DNA of 64,000 bases from Arthrobacter psychrochitiniphilus (lineage in GTDB: Bacteria > Actinomycetota > Actinomycetes > Actinomycetales > Micrococcaceae): assembly GCF_003185915.1 (NCBI RefSeq), contig NZ_QHLZ01000006.1:62001-126000 (forward strand). Direction: 5' to 3'. A model generated the notes under the pieces. The model had not been told where the DNA came from. It searched no databases and saw only the letters and a list, made by a program, of their open reading frames with translations. Of the stretch, positions 1 through 8,033 are shown in pieces. A program made the position numbers and the translations under genes. Every line of letters begins with the position of its first letter. Positions within the stretch are counted from its first letter, which is position 1.

Positions 1-1112
1 TAGATCGCGTCCTGCAGCTGTGTATCCAGAATGGTGCGGTCCGTAACAACAATGACCGAGTCGAAAACTTTTGCGTCGTCGTCGTTGTGGAGTGTGCTCA
101 GCTGGTGGGCTGTCCAGGCGATCGAGTTTGTTTTTCCGGAGCCTGCCGAGTGCTGCACAAGGTACTTGTGTCCCGGCCCTTCTACCCGGGCGGTATCCAC
201 GAGCTTGGTGACGACGTCCAGCTGGTGGTACCGCGGGAATAGCAATGACTGGCGAAGGTCACGCTCGCCGGTGACAGGGTTGGTGGAGTCGCTGACCTGA
301 AGGTGCAGGAATTTGCCCAGGATACCCAGCCAGGTGTCTCGCTGGAGGACTTGTTCCCACAAGTAGCTGGTGCTCGAACCGTTCGGGTTGTCGGGGTTGC
401 CCTTGTGCCCGTTCTTGCCGAGGTTGAACGGTAGGAAGAACGTGTCTTTGCCTTTCAGATGGGTGGTCATCTGGATTTCTTCGTTGCTGACGGCAAAGTG
501 CACCAGGGCGCGCCGACCAAAGGCCAGCAACGGTTCTTCCCTGTTGGTCTTGGCATCCTTGGGCAGGCGGTTGTGTTTGTATTGTTCGACGGCGTCTCTA
601 ATGTTTTGCGTGAAGTCCGTCTTCAGTTCTATGGTCGCCACCGGCAAGCCGTTGACGAACAAGACCAGGTCGATGCTGTTTTGGTTCGAGGTGGAGTAGT
701 GAACCTGGCGCATGACGCGCAGCCGGGCCTTGCCATAGCGTTCAAGGGTTTCGGGATTTAGCCCCATAGCCGGTTTGAACTGGCACATTTCAAACTTTGC
801 TGAAACGTCCTTGAACCCGGTGCGCAGCACGGAGAGCATGCCAGCCTCCCGTGTGGCGGGCTTGTCCAGCACCTTGCACAGGCGCGTCAGCAGCAGCAGT
901 TTCGCGGCCTCCTGCTCGGCAGGGGAGTCAGCGGGCTTGACCACTTTGGCCAATTGATCAGGTTGGGTCTCTTCAAGCCAGCCGAATACATCAGCAGGGA
1001 ACAATGCCCGTTCCCGGTCGTACTCGTGATCGTTCGGTGAGTAAAGCCACCCGCTGGCCTGCAAGGCCTGACAGATATGGTCTTCAAACGCTGATTCGCT
1101 GTGCTGTGCCAA
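1..1112 (-). CDS. hsdR: Type I restriction enzyme R subunit HsdR, N-terminal part (cut by window edge)
   Basis: This is the first ~370 residues of the motor/nuclease subunit of a type I restriction enzyme, which translocates unmodified DNA and cleaves it far from the recognition site. The nuclease core is visible: Asp148 in IDLVLFVNG and Glu162-Leu-Lys164 in TIELKTD form the PD-(D/E)xK centre, followed by a Walker A motif SAGSGKT at about residues 322-328 and the following VIVVTDRTILDTQL strand of the SF2 helicase. The start is taken as TTG at 1112 because GGGGG lies 7-8 nt upstream and no ATG or GTG fits. It begins 11 bp after the stop of the Mrr-like gene, so it is the last gene of the hsdM-hsdS-mrr-hsdR operon. 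The C-terminal helicase and assembly domains lie outside the window. Confidence 0.93.
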   Translation of the reverse strand, partial: MAQHSESAFEDHICQALQASGWLYSPNDHEYDRERALFPADVFGWLEETQPDQLAKVVKPADSPAEQEAAKLLLLTRLCKVLDKPATREAGMLSVLRTGFKDVSAKFEMCQFKPAMGLNPETLERYGKARLRVMRQVHYSTSNQNSIDLVLFVNGLPVATIELKTDFTQNIRDAVEQYKHNRLPKDAKTNREEPLLAFGRRALVHFAVSNEEIQMTTHLKGKDTFFLPFNLGKNGHKGNPDNPNGSSTSYLWEQVLQRDTWLGILGKFLHLQVSDSTNPVTGERDLRQSLLFPRYHQLDVVTKLVDTARVEGPGHKYLVQHSAGSGKTNSIAWTAHQLSTLHNDDDAKVFDSVIVVTDRTILDTQLQDAI

Positions 1113-1123
1113 AATGATTCCCC

Positions 1124-2059
1124 CTAGAAACCGTCGAAAAAGTCCTGATCCAACTTCTTCACAATTACAGTCTTATCGACTTGGATCCCCACCCCGTATT
1201 CAAACATGAGTGACGCCAAACGCTGACCATCGATCAGAATCAAGGTGTAATGTGCCGTCTCCCGCGCCACTGCACGGGCCGCCGGCGTGAACGTGGAGGT
1301 CGTAATAAAGATGCCTTTGGTGGCGCGGAACTGACCCAAAGCGCCGCTAAATGCCTGCACTTCGGGCCCGCCGACATTGTTCCCCTCGGAATACCGCTTG
1401 GCCTGCAGATACACACGGTCAAACCCCAAGGCATCCTGCCACACAATCCCATCAATCCCTTTGTCACCGGAGCGTTGCGTGGGCTTGAGATTGTCTTCGC
1501 GATCGGTCCCGTAACCCAAGGCCTTTACAACATGGGGAATGAGTCGCTCGAAGCCATCCGGAGAAAGCTGCATGAGGCTACCGTAGATCTCGTCAATGAC
1601 GACCCGATTGAGCTGCGCGGCCGACTGCTCGAGTGCCTCCGAGGGATCTGCAGCCGCTGTAGTTGTTTGGCCAGGTTCTGTCGCCCCGATGGTCAAGCTT
1701 GACCCCGTTTTGGGCTGCTTGGAAGACCCCTGATATTCAACATACGAGTCATACTCCATCAAGGTCTGGTAGGTAATCTCCCCAGACTCAGAAGCACGAC
1801 GGCGGCCCTCGTCACTGATCTTGTACTGACCGCGGGCCTCACGAAGCAGCAGGCCGGCCTTGAACGAATCGAAAATCGCCCAGTTGATGCGGTTCGCCCA
1901 CCGGGCTTCACCGGATGACATGGTCTCGGCCCTGTCCTCTTCCGAAAGTTCGGTCCTTTCGGCAACCAAATTACGAATCTCAACATTTCGCCGGATCTGA
2001 CCGTCCACCATGAGCCGGAGTACCGGATCAACGAAACCATGCCACTGCGGTAAAACCAT
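1124..2059 (-). CDS. Mrr-like restriction endonuclease embedded in the type I R-M operon
   Basis: The protein (311 aa) has the two-domain plan of Mrr. An N-terminal winged-helix Mrr_N-like part spans about residues 1-95 and includes the typical W-A-x-R-I-x-W-A segment. After a Ser/Thr/Ala-rich linker (about 110-150) comes a C-terminal Mrr_cat nuclease fold. The catalytic residues are visible as Asp203 in GDKGIDG and Gln219-Ala-Lys221 in LQAKRY, the PD-QxK variant used by Mrr. E. coli Mrr cuts modified DNA; whether this one does is inferred only. ATG at 2059 is preferred (GGAG 10 nt upstream); TTG at 2065 is an alternative. Two bases separate it from the hsdS stop and 11 from hsdR, so it is co-transcribed with the R-M genes. 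Confidence 0.85.
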   Translation of the reverse strand: MVLPQWHGFVDPVLRLMVDGQIRRNVEIRNLVAERTELSEEDRAETMSSGEARWANRINWAIFDSFKAGLLLREARGQYKISDEGRRRASESGEITYQTLMEYDSYVEYQGSSKQPKTGSSLTIGATEPGQTTTAAADPSEALEQSAAQLNRVVIDEIYGSLMQLSPDGFERLIPHVVKALGYGTDREDNLKPTQRSGDKGIDGIVWQDALGFDRVYLQAKRYSEGNNVGGPEVQAFSGALGQFRATKGIFITTSTFTPAARAVARETAHYTLILIDGQRLASLMFEYGVGIQVDKTVIVKKLDQDFFDGF

Positions 2060-2061
2060 AG

Positions 2062-3399
2062 TCAAGCAACTCCTTCTCGTACATCAATCTTGCCGGTCAC
2101 GGCGGCCGAAATAAGGGCCGATCGTCGCTCGCGTAAAAGTTCAACTGCTCGGCGCGCCATCATCGTCAAACTATCCAGGTTTTCTATGGCTCGTGATGTC
2201 TGGCTCAAGATCAGGTCGATTTCTACTGGGGGAGGGACTGTCACCCATATTTTTCCGAGGTCACCCATCGACAGATTCGGTTGCGCGGACTGAACTGAAA
2301 GGGAGGAAATCAAGCTTTGAACGCGCTGGGTCGATAGGACGTGATGTATCCACTTAGACATAATTGGATCGCGTGGTCTGACAAATGCCACCGCTTGGTT
2401 GGTGTTAGACGGAGTCTGAGCACGAAGAAGTACGGCCGATTTACCGGTTGTGGCCCCTGCAATTACTACGAGCAGATCGTTTACCTGAAGTTGGCTCCGT
2501 GCAAGTAGCCGATTGGTATCGGTGGAAATGAAATTCGCAGGTGTATCCCATACTTGATTGTTTTGGATGTTCTCTGCCTTGAGGAACTTGACGCCCTGAT
2601 CAGTGAATTCCGCGCCGATTGTTGTCGGTGTCGTCCCTTTGGAAATCACCGAGGCTAGGCGGTTGATCGTCATAACGGTCCAGTGGGTCGGAACGCTGCC
2701 AAGCCACGGAACACCGGAGGGTTTGGTGGGCGCGTTGGGGTCGAGTCCTTTGGTGACGGCTTGGGTGGTGACAGCCTGGCGCTTCTCAGCCAGGAGCTCG
2801 ATGAGACGTTCCTGCTTGCCGATCAAGTCGTCGATTTGTGCGGTTTCACGATCCAAATACGTAGAAACTGACTGCTGAACGGCTAATGGCGGCAACGGAA
2901 GGTCGAAGTTCCCGACTTGGGCGGCATTTAGATTATTTTGGGTGTTGCTGCGATACAGGGCAGGGAGCCAGTCTTTGACCGATTGAAGCACGTAGTAAAT
3001 GAATCGTGTTTCCGCTTTTGGCCCGGCAACAATCCCAAGCAATGCTTGATTCCAGGCTGCGCTTATGCCAAGGGGAGTCACCTCTCCGACACTGGCGTAC
3101 ATTGCAAAGAGCAGAGTCCCCGGCCCGCCAATCGGCAGTGATTTATTAACTAGTGCAGCATCCGTCAAAGATTTTGAAGTCGAATGGATGATCTGGCGTC
3201 CGCTCATATCTCCAATTGCGACCCAAGGAGTTCCCGAACCGTCCGTCAACCAATAGTCGTCATCCAACGTGTCCGGAGTCCCGCCAGGCAGGCACGTCGC
3301 GATGTGCTTTAGCTTCGTTGTAGACCAATTTGAGGGGAGGGCGGGAAACCATTCGACACCGGAGTCAACGTATTCCGGGTAAGGCTTAACGTTAGTCAC
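2062..3399 (-). CDS. hsdS: Type I R-M specificity subunit HsdS
   Basis: The 445-aa protein has the duplicated HsdS plan. Target-recognition domain 1 (about 15-170) is followed by a conserved coiled-coil spacer (YLDRETAQIDDLI, then QERLIELLAEKRQ). A second recognition domain is introduced by GVPWLGSVPTHW (about 230-390), and a C-terminal helix RRAVELLRERRSALI mirrors the central one. It sets the DNA sequence recognised by the HsdM methylase and HsdR nuclease. The GTG start overlaps the hsdM stop in a GTGA junction, indicating translational coupling. The recognition domains look more AT-rich than the surrounding genes, as is usual for these fast-exchanging segments. Confidence 0.93.
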   Translation of the reverse strand: MTNVKPYPEYVDSGVEWFPALPSNWSTTKLKHIATCLPGGTPDTLDDDYWLTDGSGTPWVAIGDMSGRQIIHSTSKSLTDAALVNKSLPIGGPGTLLFAMYASVGEVTPLGISAAWNQALLGIVAGPKAETRFIYYVLQSVKDWLPALYRSNTQNNLNAAQVGNFDLPLPPLAVQQSVSTYLDRETAQIDDLIGKQERLIELLAEKRQAVTTQAVTKGLDPNAPTKPSGVPWLGSVPTHWTVMTINRLASVISKGTTPTTIGAEFTDQGVKFLKAENIQNNQVWDTPANFISTDTNRLLARSQLQVNDLLVVIAGATTGKSAVLLRAQTPSNTNQAVAFVRPRDPIMSKWIHHVLSTQRVQSLISSLSVQSAQPNLSMGDLGKIWVTVPPPVEIDLILSQTSRAIENLDSLTMMARRAVELLRERRSALISAAVTGKIDVREGVA

Positions 3400-5369
3400 T
3401 TCTCAACCTCGGCAAGAAGAGCGGTGATTTCTGCGATGAGGGTGTTGAGGTCTGCGTCGATCGTATCCAATGAACGTGGGGCTACGTACTTGTAGAAGTG
3501 CCGTGTGAAGGGGATTTCGTATCCGATTTTGGTTTTGGTGTCATCGATCCAGGCGTCGGGGACGTGGGGGAGCACTTCACGGGCAAAGTAGTCCTGAATG
3601 TCCTCGTTGAGCGGCACGTTTTCGGTGTCGCGTAAGTCGGTATCGGCCTCGGGTGTTTTGCCCTTCATGCAGACGTCGGCAGTGTCGTCGCGCTCCGACA
3701 ACCCTGCCAGCACCGCCTTGAGAATGGGTGGCGCCAGGATGATCTTCTCAGCGATGAGTGCAGCCTTGAGGATTTTGGTGAACTGGTCGCGGTTCTTGTA
3801 GACCACGTCCCTTTTCTCGCTCACTGTTGCGGCGCGGAGGCACGTTTCAAGCCGAACCCGAGTGCCGGCGTCGAGCTTTCCCAATGCCTTGGCCGTAAAA
3901 ACAGCCTCGACGCGTTCGGGGGTGAAGGCGAAGCTGAGTTTGAGTGGGCGTTCGACGGTGATGGTGCGGTAGCCGAAGTCCGTGGTGTTGAAGATTTTGG
4001 TGGTGTCGCCGTCGTCGGAAAAGCTGCCGTAGAGACTGACAATGCTGGAAATGTCCTTGGGGCCCAGTTCCTTGCGTTTGGAGCCGAGGCTCTTGCGCAT
4101 TTTCTGGAAGAAGTCCACGCCGTTGATGAGCTGGACCTTGCCAACCCTATCGGGCTGCTTCTGCCGTTTGTTGTTGGAGAGTACCCAAATGTAGGTGGCG
4201 ATGCCGGTGTTGTAGAACATGTCCGTGGGCAAAGCGATGATGGCCTCGACGAAGTCGTTCTCCAGCAAGTACTTGCGAATTTCTGATTCGCCGGAGCCTG
4301 CGCCGCCGGTGAACAGGGGTGAGCCGTTCAGGACGATGCCGATGCGGGAGCCGCCCTCGTGGGCCGGGCGCATCTTCTTGATCAGATGGAGAAGGAACAG
4401 CAAAGAGCCGTCGCTGACGCGGGGCAGGCCGGGACCGAAGCGGCCGTCGAAGCCATGGAGTTCGTGTTCCTTTAGGATCTGCGGCTGGATCTTCTTCCAT
4501 TCAACACCGAAGGGTGGGTTGGAGAGCATGAAGTCGAACTGCTTGCCGGCGGCCTGGTCGTTGGCGAGGGTGTCGCCGACATAGATATTGGTGATGTCCT
4601 GGCCCTTGATGAGCAAGTCGGATTTACAGATGGCGTAGGACTCGTCGTTGATTTCCTGGCCGTAGGCGACGAGTGTGGCGCTGGGGTTGTACTCGCGCAG
4701 GTGTTCCTGCGCAACGGTGAGCATGCCGCCGGTGCCGGCGGTAGGGTCGTAGATGCTGCGGACGATGCCGTCTTTGGTCAACACGTCGTCTTCGGTGTCG
4801 ATGAGGAGGCGGACCATGAGCTGGATGACCTCGCGCGGGGTGAAGTGCTCACCGGCGGTTTCGTTGGAAGACTCGGCGAAGCGGCGGATGAGCTCCTCAA
4901 ACATGAGGCCCATTTCAATATTGGTGATGGTGTCCGGGTGCAGATCTATCCCGGCGAAGTCCTTGACCACGTGGTAGAGCAGGTCCGCGTTGTCCAGCTT
5001 CTCCAGGGTCTTTTCAAACTCGAAGCGCTCGAAGATGTCGCGCGTGTTTTCGGAGAAGGCCTGGACGTAGCTGAGCACGTTGTTCTTGATGTTCGCCGGG
5101 TCATCAAGGAGCTTTTCAAAGTTGAACTTTGAGGTGTTGAAGAAGGTGTGTCCGGAGGCCTTTTCCAAGAATGTGTCCAAGGGGATGTCCAGATGCTGTT
5201 TCTTAGCCTGCTCTTCCAGCACTGCCTGTTTCGTGTCCTCCAGGACGCAATCCAGCCGGCGGAGGATGGTGAAGGGAAGGATGATGGAGCCGTACTGCGC
5301 CGGTTTGTAAGTGCCCCGCAGAATATTCGCGATGCTCCATACCAAGTTGGCGTTGTTGTTGCCTGCCAC
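3396..5369 (-). CDS. hsdM: Type I R-M DNA adenine methyltransferase HsdM
   Basis: HsdM methylates adenine in the sequence chosen by HsdS and completes the M2S core. The predicted product is 657 aa. The N-terminal helical HsdM_N domain begins with the family-typical AGNNNANLVW, the SAM-binding motif I DPTAGTGG lies at about 208-215, and the catalytic motif IV NPPF at about 284-287. The start is GTG at 5369, because homologous proteins begin right at this AGNNNAN block. The frame stays open upstream to 5564, but that extension has no family similarity and would cover the divergent promoter region. It is the first gene of the operon and its stop overlaps hsdS. HsdM alone could act as a solitary methylase if hsdR were lost. 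Confidence 0.93.
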   Translation of the reverse strand: MAGNNNANLVWSIANILRGTYKPAQYGSIILPFTILRRLDCVLEDTKQAVLEEQAKKQHLDIPLDTFLEKASGHTFFNTSKFNFEKLLDDPANIKNNVLSYVQAFSENTRDIFERFEFEKTLEKLDNADLLYHVVKDFAGIDLHPDTITNIEMGLMFEELIRRFAESSNETAGEHFTPREVIQLMVRLLIDTEDDVLTKDGIVRSIYDPTAGTGGMLTVAQEHLREYNPSATLVAYGQEINDESYAICKSDLLIKGQDITNIYVGDTLANDQAAGKQFDFMLSNPPFGVEWKKIQPQILKEHELHGFDGRFGPGLPRVSDGSLLFLLHLIKKMRPAHEGGSRIGIVLNGSPLFTGGAGSGESEIRKYLLENDFVEAIIALPTDMFYNTGIATYIWVLSNNKRQKQPDRVGKVQLINGVDFFQKMRKSLGSKRKELGPKDISSIVSLYGSFSDDGDTTKIFNTTDFGYRTITVERPLKLSFAFTPERVEAVFTAKALGKLDAGTRVRLETCLRAATVSEKRDVVYKNRDQFTKILKAALIAEKIILAPPILKAVLAGLSERDDTADVCMKGKTPEADTDLRDTENVPLNEDIQDYFAREVLPHVPDAWIDDTKTKIGYEIPFTRHFYKYVAPRSLDTIDADLNTLIAEITALLAEVEK

Positions 5370-5499
5370 TACTCCCCATTCCCGCCCGTGTTCATGGGGC
5401 CAAATTCTTGAAACTGTCCCTTGCATCTTATGTTGAGGGGCCGACACGGAGAACTTGGACACGATCCGTCTGCGCTGCATGAGTGTCGGATGACGTGGG

Positions 5500-5505
5500 T
5501 AGGAT
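5500..5505 (+). promoter_or_regulatory. -10 box of a leaderless promoter for the DUF6308 gene
   Basis: TAGGAT ends 6 nt before the ATG at 5512. This places the predicted transcription start on the start codon. No clear Shine-Dalgarno needs to be invoked. No good -35 hexamer was seen. Confidence 0.5.
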
Positions 5506-5511
5506 CGCTGC

Positions 5512-6138
5512 ATGACTGAGCAACTGACTGTGGGCGGCAGGAAAATCCCCCTTGATGACGCCAAGGCGTTTGCCCGGAAGTACCTTTCAGGGGAGGGGAT
5601 CTGGGCCTACCCTGCCTACGATGCCTACCCCGGACACCCAGGAACGGACGTGGGTCACGCGGATTTGCTGGCCGTTGCCTTGCTCAACGCACATCAGAGA
5701 CCGCTCGACAGCTACTACGGGCTCGAATCGCTGATTCCTCTGATCAATGAGAGGTTGTCTGACCCTGCCCTGCAGGGATCCTTGGCCGAGGCCAACGCCG
5801 CAACCCTGGATGCGATTGCGCGGCTGTTCGGGGTTCTGGACGAGAAGCGACCGAAATATGTCAGCCTGACAAAACTGTCGAAAGTGCTGCACAGGAAACG
5901 GCCGGAGCTCATACCGCTCTATGACAAGAACATCTCGCGGTGCTACGCGGACGAGGGGCTGGATCCGAGGGACCGTAGCCGCAGCTGGCACGACTACTCC
6001 CGGCTATTGTTGGCGGCGATGAAACGTGACCTAGCTGACCAGATTGACCATTGGCTGGAAATCGCCGATCTGGCTACGCAAGTGAAGATCACTCCACTTC
6101 GGGCTATGGACATTGTTGGGTGGCATCTGGGTAGATAG
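5512..6138 (+). CDS. DUF6308 family protein, divergent from the hsd operon
   Basis: The product is 208 aa, soluble, without signal peptide or membrane segment. I recognise it as resembling the actinobacterial DUF6308 group, whose biochemical function is not known. Visible landmarks are a Trp/Tyr-rich stretch IWAYPAYDAYPG near residue 32, the run SLTKLSKVLHRKRPELIPLYD around 118-138, and a C-terminal helix with LRAMDIVGWHLG. The gene lies head-to-head with hsdM, 142 bp away, and reads from its own leaderless promoter. Its position inside the R-M block suggests a link to defence or simply co-travel with the island; the sequence does not decide between them. Confidence 0.7.
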   Translation: MTEQLTVGGRKIPLDDAKAFARKYLSGEGIWAYPAYDAYPGHPGTDVGHADLLAVALLNAHQRPLDSYYGLESLIPLINERLSDPALQGSLAEANAATLDAIARLFGVLDEKRPKYVSLTKLSKVLHRKRPELIPLYDKNISRCYADEGLDPRDRSRSWHDYSRLLLAAMKRDLADQIDHWLEIADLATQVKITPLRAMDIVGWHLGR

Positions 6139-6287
6139 CTTGCATGGCTCAGACAGTCCTCCGGGATTGGGCGTCTGCGCGGACTTGACCGCTCCCTGCA
6201 TCGCGGTTTCGGGTTGGCTTGCGGGAGGCCGCTCAATCGAGTCGAAGCGTTCGCCAAGGGCAACGATTCTCCCGCTTGGCCGCAAAA

Positions 6288-6363
6288 GGGGGAGCTCAAC
6301 CTGCTGAAAAGGGGGAGTGATTTCTGAAGAAAATTTTGCTGAATTGGGGGAGTAAAGGGGGAG
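6288..6363 (+). repeat. Four GGGGGAG direct repeats in a gene-free stretch
   Basis: GGGGGAG occurs at 6288, 6311, 6346 and 6357, mostly preceded by AAA and three times followed by T. The 6139-6429 stretch around them holds no convincing gene and separates the DUF6308 gene from tRNA-Arg. It could be protein-binding iterons or island-boundary debris. Confidence 0.45.
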
Positions 6364-6388
6364 TTGGGCCGTTTTTGGCCTTAAATGG

Positions 6389-6421
6389 CTCTGACCTGCG
6401 GGACATAACCGCAGGTCAGAG
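6389..6421 (-). terminator. Hairpin behind tRNA-Arg
   Basis: A perfect 13-bp inverted repeat (CTCTGACCTGCGG at 6389-6401 and its complement at 6409-6421) with a 7-nt loop lies 9 bp downstream of the tRNA-Arg 3' end. No long T-run follows, so termination is likely but not certain; it could also mark the island boundary. Confidence 0.5.
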
Positions 6422-6429
6422 GCCCTTTC

Positions 6430-6505
6430 TGGTGCCCCGGGCGGGAATTGAACCCACGACCAAGAGATTAGAAGGCTCCTGCTCTATCCGCTGAGCTACC
6501 GAGGC
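6430..6505 (-). tRNA. tRNA-Arg (anticodon TCT), CCA encoded
   Basis: The cloverleaf reads from 6505 down to 6433 with CCA at 6432-6430. The acceptor GCCTCGG pairs with CCGGGGC, the D-arm GCTC pairs with GAGC, the anticodon loop CTTCTAA gives TCT, and the T-arm GTGGG pairs with CCCGC. The base pair at the bottom of the anticodon stem looks mismatched (C-T), although the overall match to actinobacterial tRNA-Arg(TCT) is strong. Its 3' end points toward the R-M block, the usual orientation for islands integrated in tRNA 3' ends. Confidence 0.93.
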
Positions 6506-6690
6506 GTTGACCCAATCATGGGCCGCATCTAAATTATCAGGTTTATTCATGTTTCTCTTCCTCCACAGGCCCACTAGGGCTTGATTTGGTTCACATTTGG
6601 GCTTCTTCCACTGGTTGATGAACCGGGAAAGGCGTTGGCTGGAACTCAAGCAAACACTGCCGCAGCTGCGGCCCATCGAAAGGTAGGGCA

Positions 6691-7335
6691 ATGGGAAATC
6701 ACATCAGTCTCCGGGGATTTGTCAGTTCTGAGATCGTCATGAACACCACGGACAGTGGCTTGGTCATCGGAAAGTTCCGCATGGGTTCCAACATGCGCAG
6801 ACTCGATCCCATCACTAACAAGTGGGTGGACGGTCCCACCAACTGGTTTCGGGTCAATGTTTTCAAGGCCCTTGCCTCCAACACCATGGTCAGCATCCAC
6901 AAAGGGGACCGGATCTTGATTGTGGGCAAGCTGAAGGTGACCTCCTACCTCCGTAAGGACGGAAGTCACGCAACCGGCGTTGAGATCGATGCAGACAGCA
7001 TTGGTCCTGACCTCCAGTTTGGAACGGCAAACTACCGCCGCAAGACCAGCGCGCGCCTTGCCGGCCCCGGAGACGGCGAGATTGGTCATGATCCCGGTGG
7101 TTGGGGCGGGCCTCAAGACGTCGAGGAAGGAGAGATCCCCGATGATGAGCCAACTAATGCAGATCAGCCACACGAAGGGACCGAAGGCGGGGGCGATGTT
7201 GATGGCAGCGAGGGCGATGAGGACCTAGATGCGGCCGCAGCAGCGTATGACCCCGCAAAGGCTGAAGGGATCCAGCCGCATGAGCACGCTGATCATGAGA
7301 CGGGGGAGATCCTGGCAGAGGCAGCCCCCTTCTGA
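6691..7335 (+). CDS. ssb: Single-stranded DNA-binding protein (SSB family)
   Basis: The protein binds single-stranded DNA in replication, recombination or uptake. Residues 1-110 form the OB-fold, with SSB-type landmarks (GFVSSEIVM, NWFRVNVF, KGDRILIVGKL, and the late strand IDADSIGPDL). Residues 130-205 are an acidic, Gly/Asp/Glu-rich disordered tail. The last residues are EAAPF; ending in Pro-Phe matches the SSB C-terminal tip that docks partner enzymes. The ATG has AGGTAGGG upstream. At 214 aa with a divergent OB domain it may be a second, non-essential SSB paralogue rather than the main one, which usually sits with rpsF and rpsR. Confidence 0.85.
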   Translation: MGNHISLRGFVSSEIVMNTTDSGLVIGKFRMGSNMRRLDPITNKWVDGPTNWFRVNVFKALASNTMVSIHKGDRILIVGKLKVTSYLRKDGSHATGVEIDADSIGPDLQFGTANYRRKTSARLAGPGDGEIGHDPGGWGGPQDVEEGEIPDDEPTNADQPHEGTEGGGDVDGSEGDEDLDAAAAAYDPAKAEGIQPHEHADHETGEILAEAAPF

Positions 7336-7404
7336 GGTGTTGGCCAAGCTCTTGGTTCGCCGTGGTGGAGCTCAATTACCGGGTACGCATGGCACAATGG
7401 CGGG

Positions 7405-7938
7405 GTGACTTTGGAAAAGATGACATCTCGCCACCAGCCCACTCCGCGCAAGCTCAGTCTCAGGGCTGTTGGAGTATCTGTTCTGTTAGTGGCTTCCATG
7501 GCATTGAGCGGTTGCTCGCTGCTACCAGGCGAGGCGCCAGCTACCGATGCTGCACCGGCCGCTACTTCGAAAGCCCCGGTCAAGGATGGTGCCAATACCC
7601 CCGAATCAAAGGCCCCCGAAGAGAAGCAGGCTGAAAAGGTTTCGGCTGCTGAAGAGATGTCCGGGAAACTGAAAGCCACACTCACCACACTGGCCTCCAC
7701 CACCAAGGCACCCAACAGGGAGCAAATGATGGCAGCCATGCTTGAAGCTGGCGCCGTCAAGGAAAAGGTGGAGGTGTCCATTGACATCACACCTACTGGA
7801 CTTGCCGTGGATGCCATTGAATCTGCCACGCTGGTTGGAAAAGAATGCGTCATCGGTCAGGTACGTGGCGGAAACGTTGCCGTGACCACCCTTCCGGTCT
7901 TGGCATCAGGGCGCTGCTTCGTCGGAGACGTTCACTAG
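7405..7938 (+). CDS. Secreted lipoprotein, possibly DUF6993
   Basis: The 177-aa product has a basic N-region, a hydrophobic stretch and a lipobox LSGC with the lipidated Cys near residue 37, so it should be anchored on the outer face of the membrane. A low-complexity Ala/Pro/Lys/Glu linker (about 45-85) precedes a small C-terminal domain with KECVIGQVRGG and VLASGRCFVGD. Two Cys there could form a disulfide. I associate this ending with the actinobacterial DUF6993 family, of unknown function. The GTG at 7405 is used; ATG at 7420 would also keep the signal peptide. Confidence 0.75.
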   Translation: MTLEKMTSRHQPTPRKLSLRAVGVSVLLVASMALSGCSLLPGEAPATDAAPAATSKAPVKDGANTPESKAPEEKQAEKVSAAEEMSGKLKATLTTLASTTKAPNREQMMAAMLEAGAVKEKVEVSIDITPTGLAVDAIESATLVGKECVIGQVRGGNVAVTTLPVLASGRCFVGDVH

Positions 7939-8033
7939 GCGCCAGCGCCCCTGACCGGCCACAGTCTGCCGTGTTGCTCACTTACACCGTCGCGAATGTG
8001 AGATATATGCCTGCACCCACTAACCTTGAGGGT

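Noticed and set aside
5370..5564. Upstream extension of hsdM to 5564
   Set aside because: The extra 65 residues have no HsdM similarity and would cover the start and promoter of the divergent DUF6308 gene. Homologues start at AGNNNAN.
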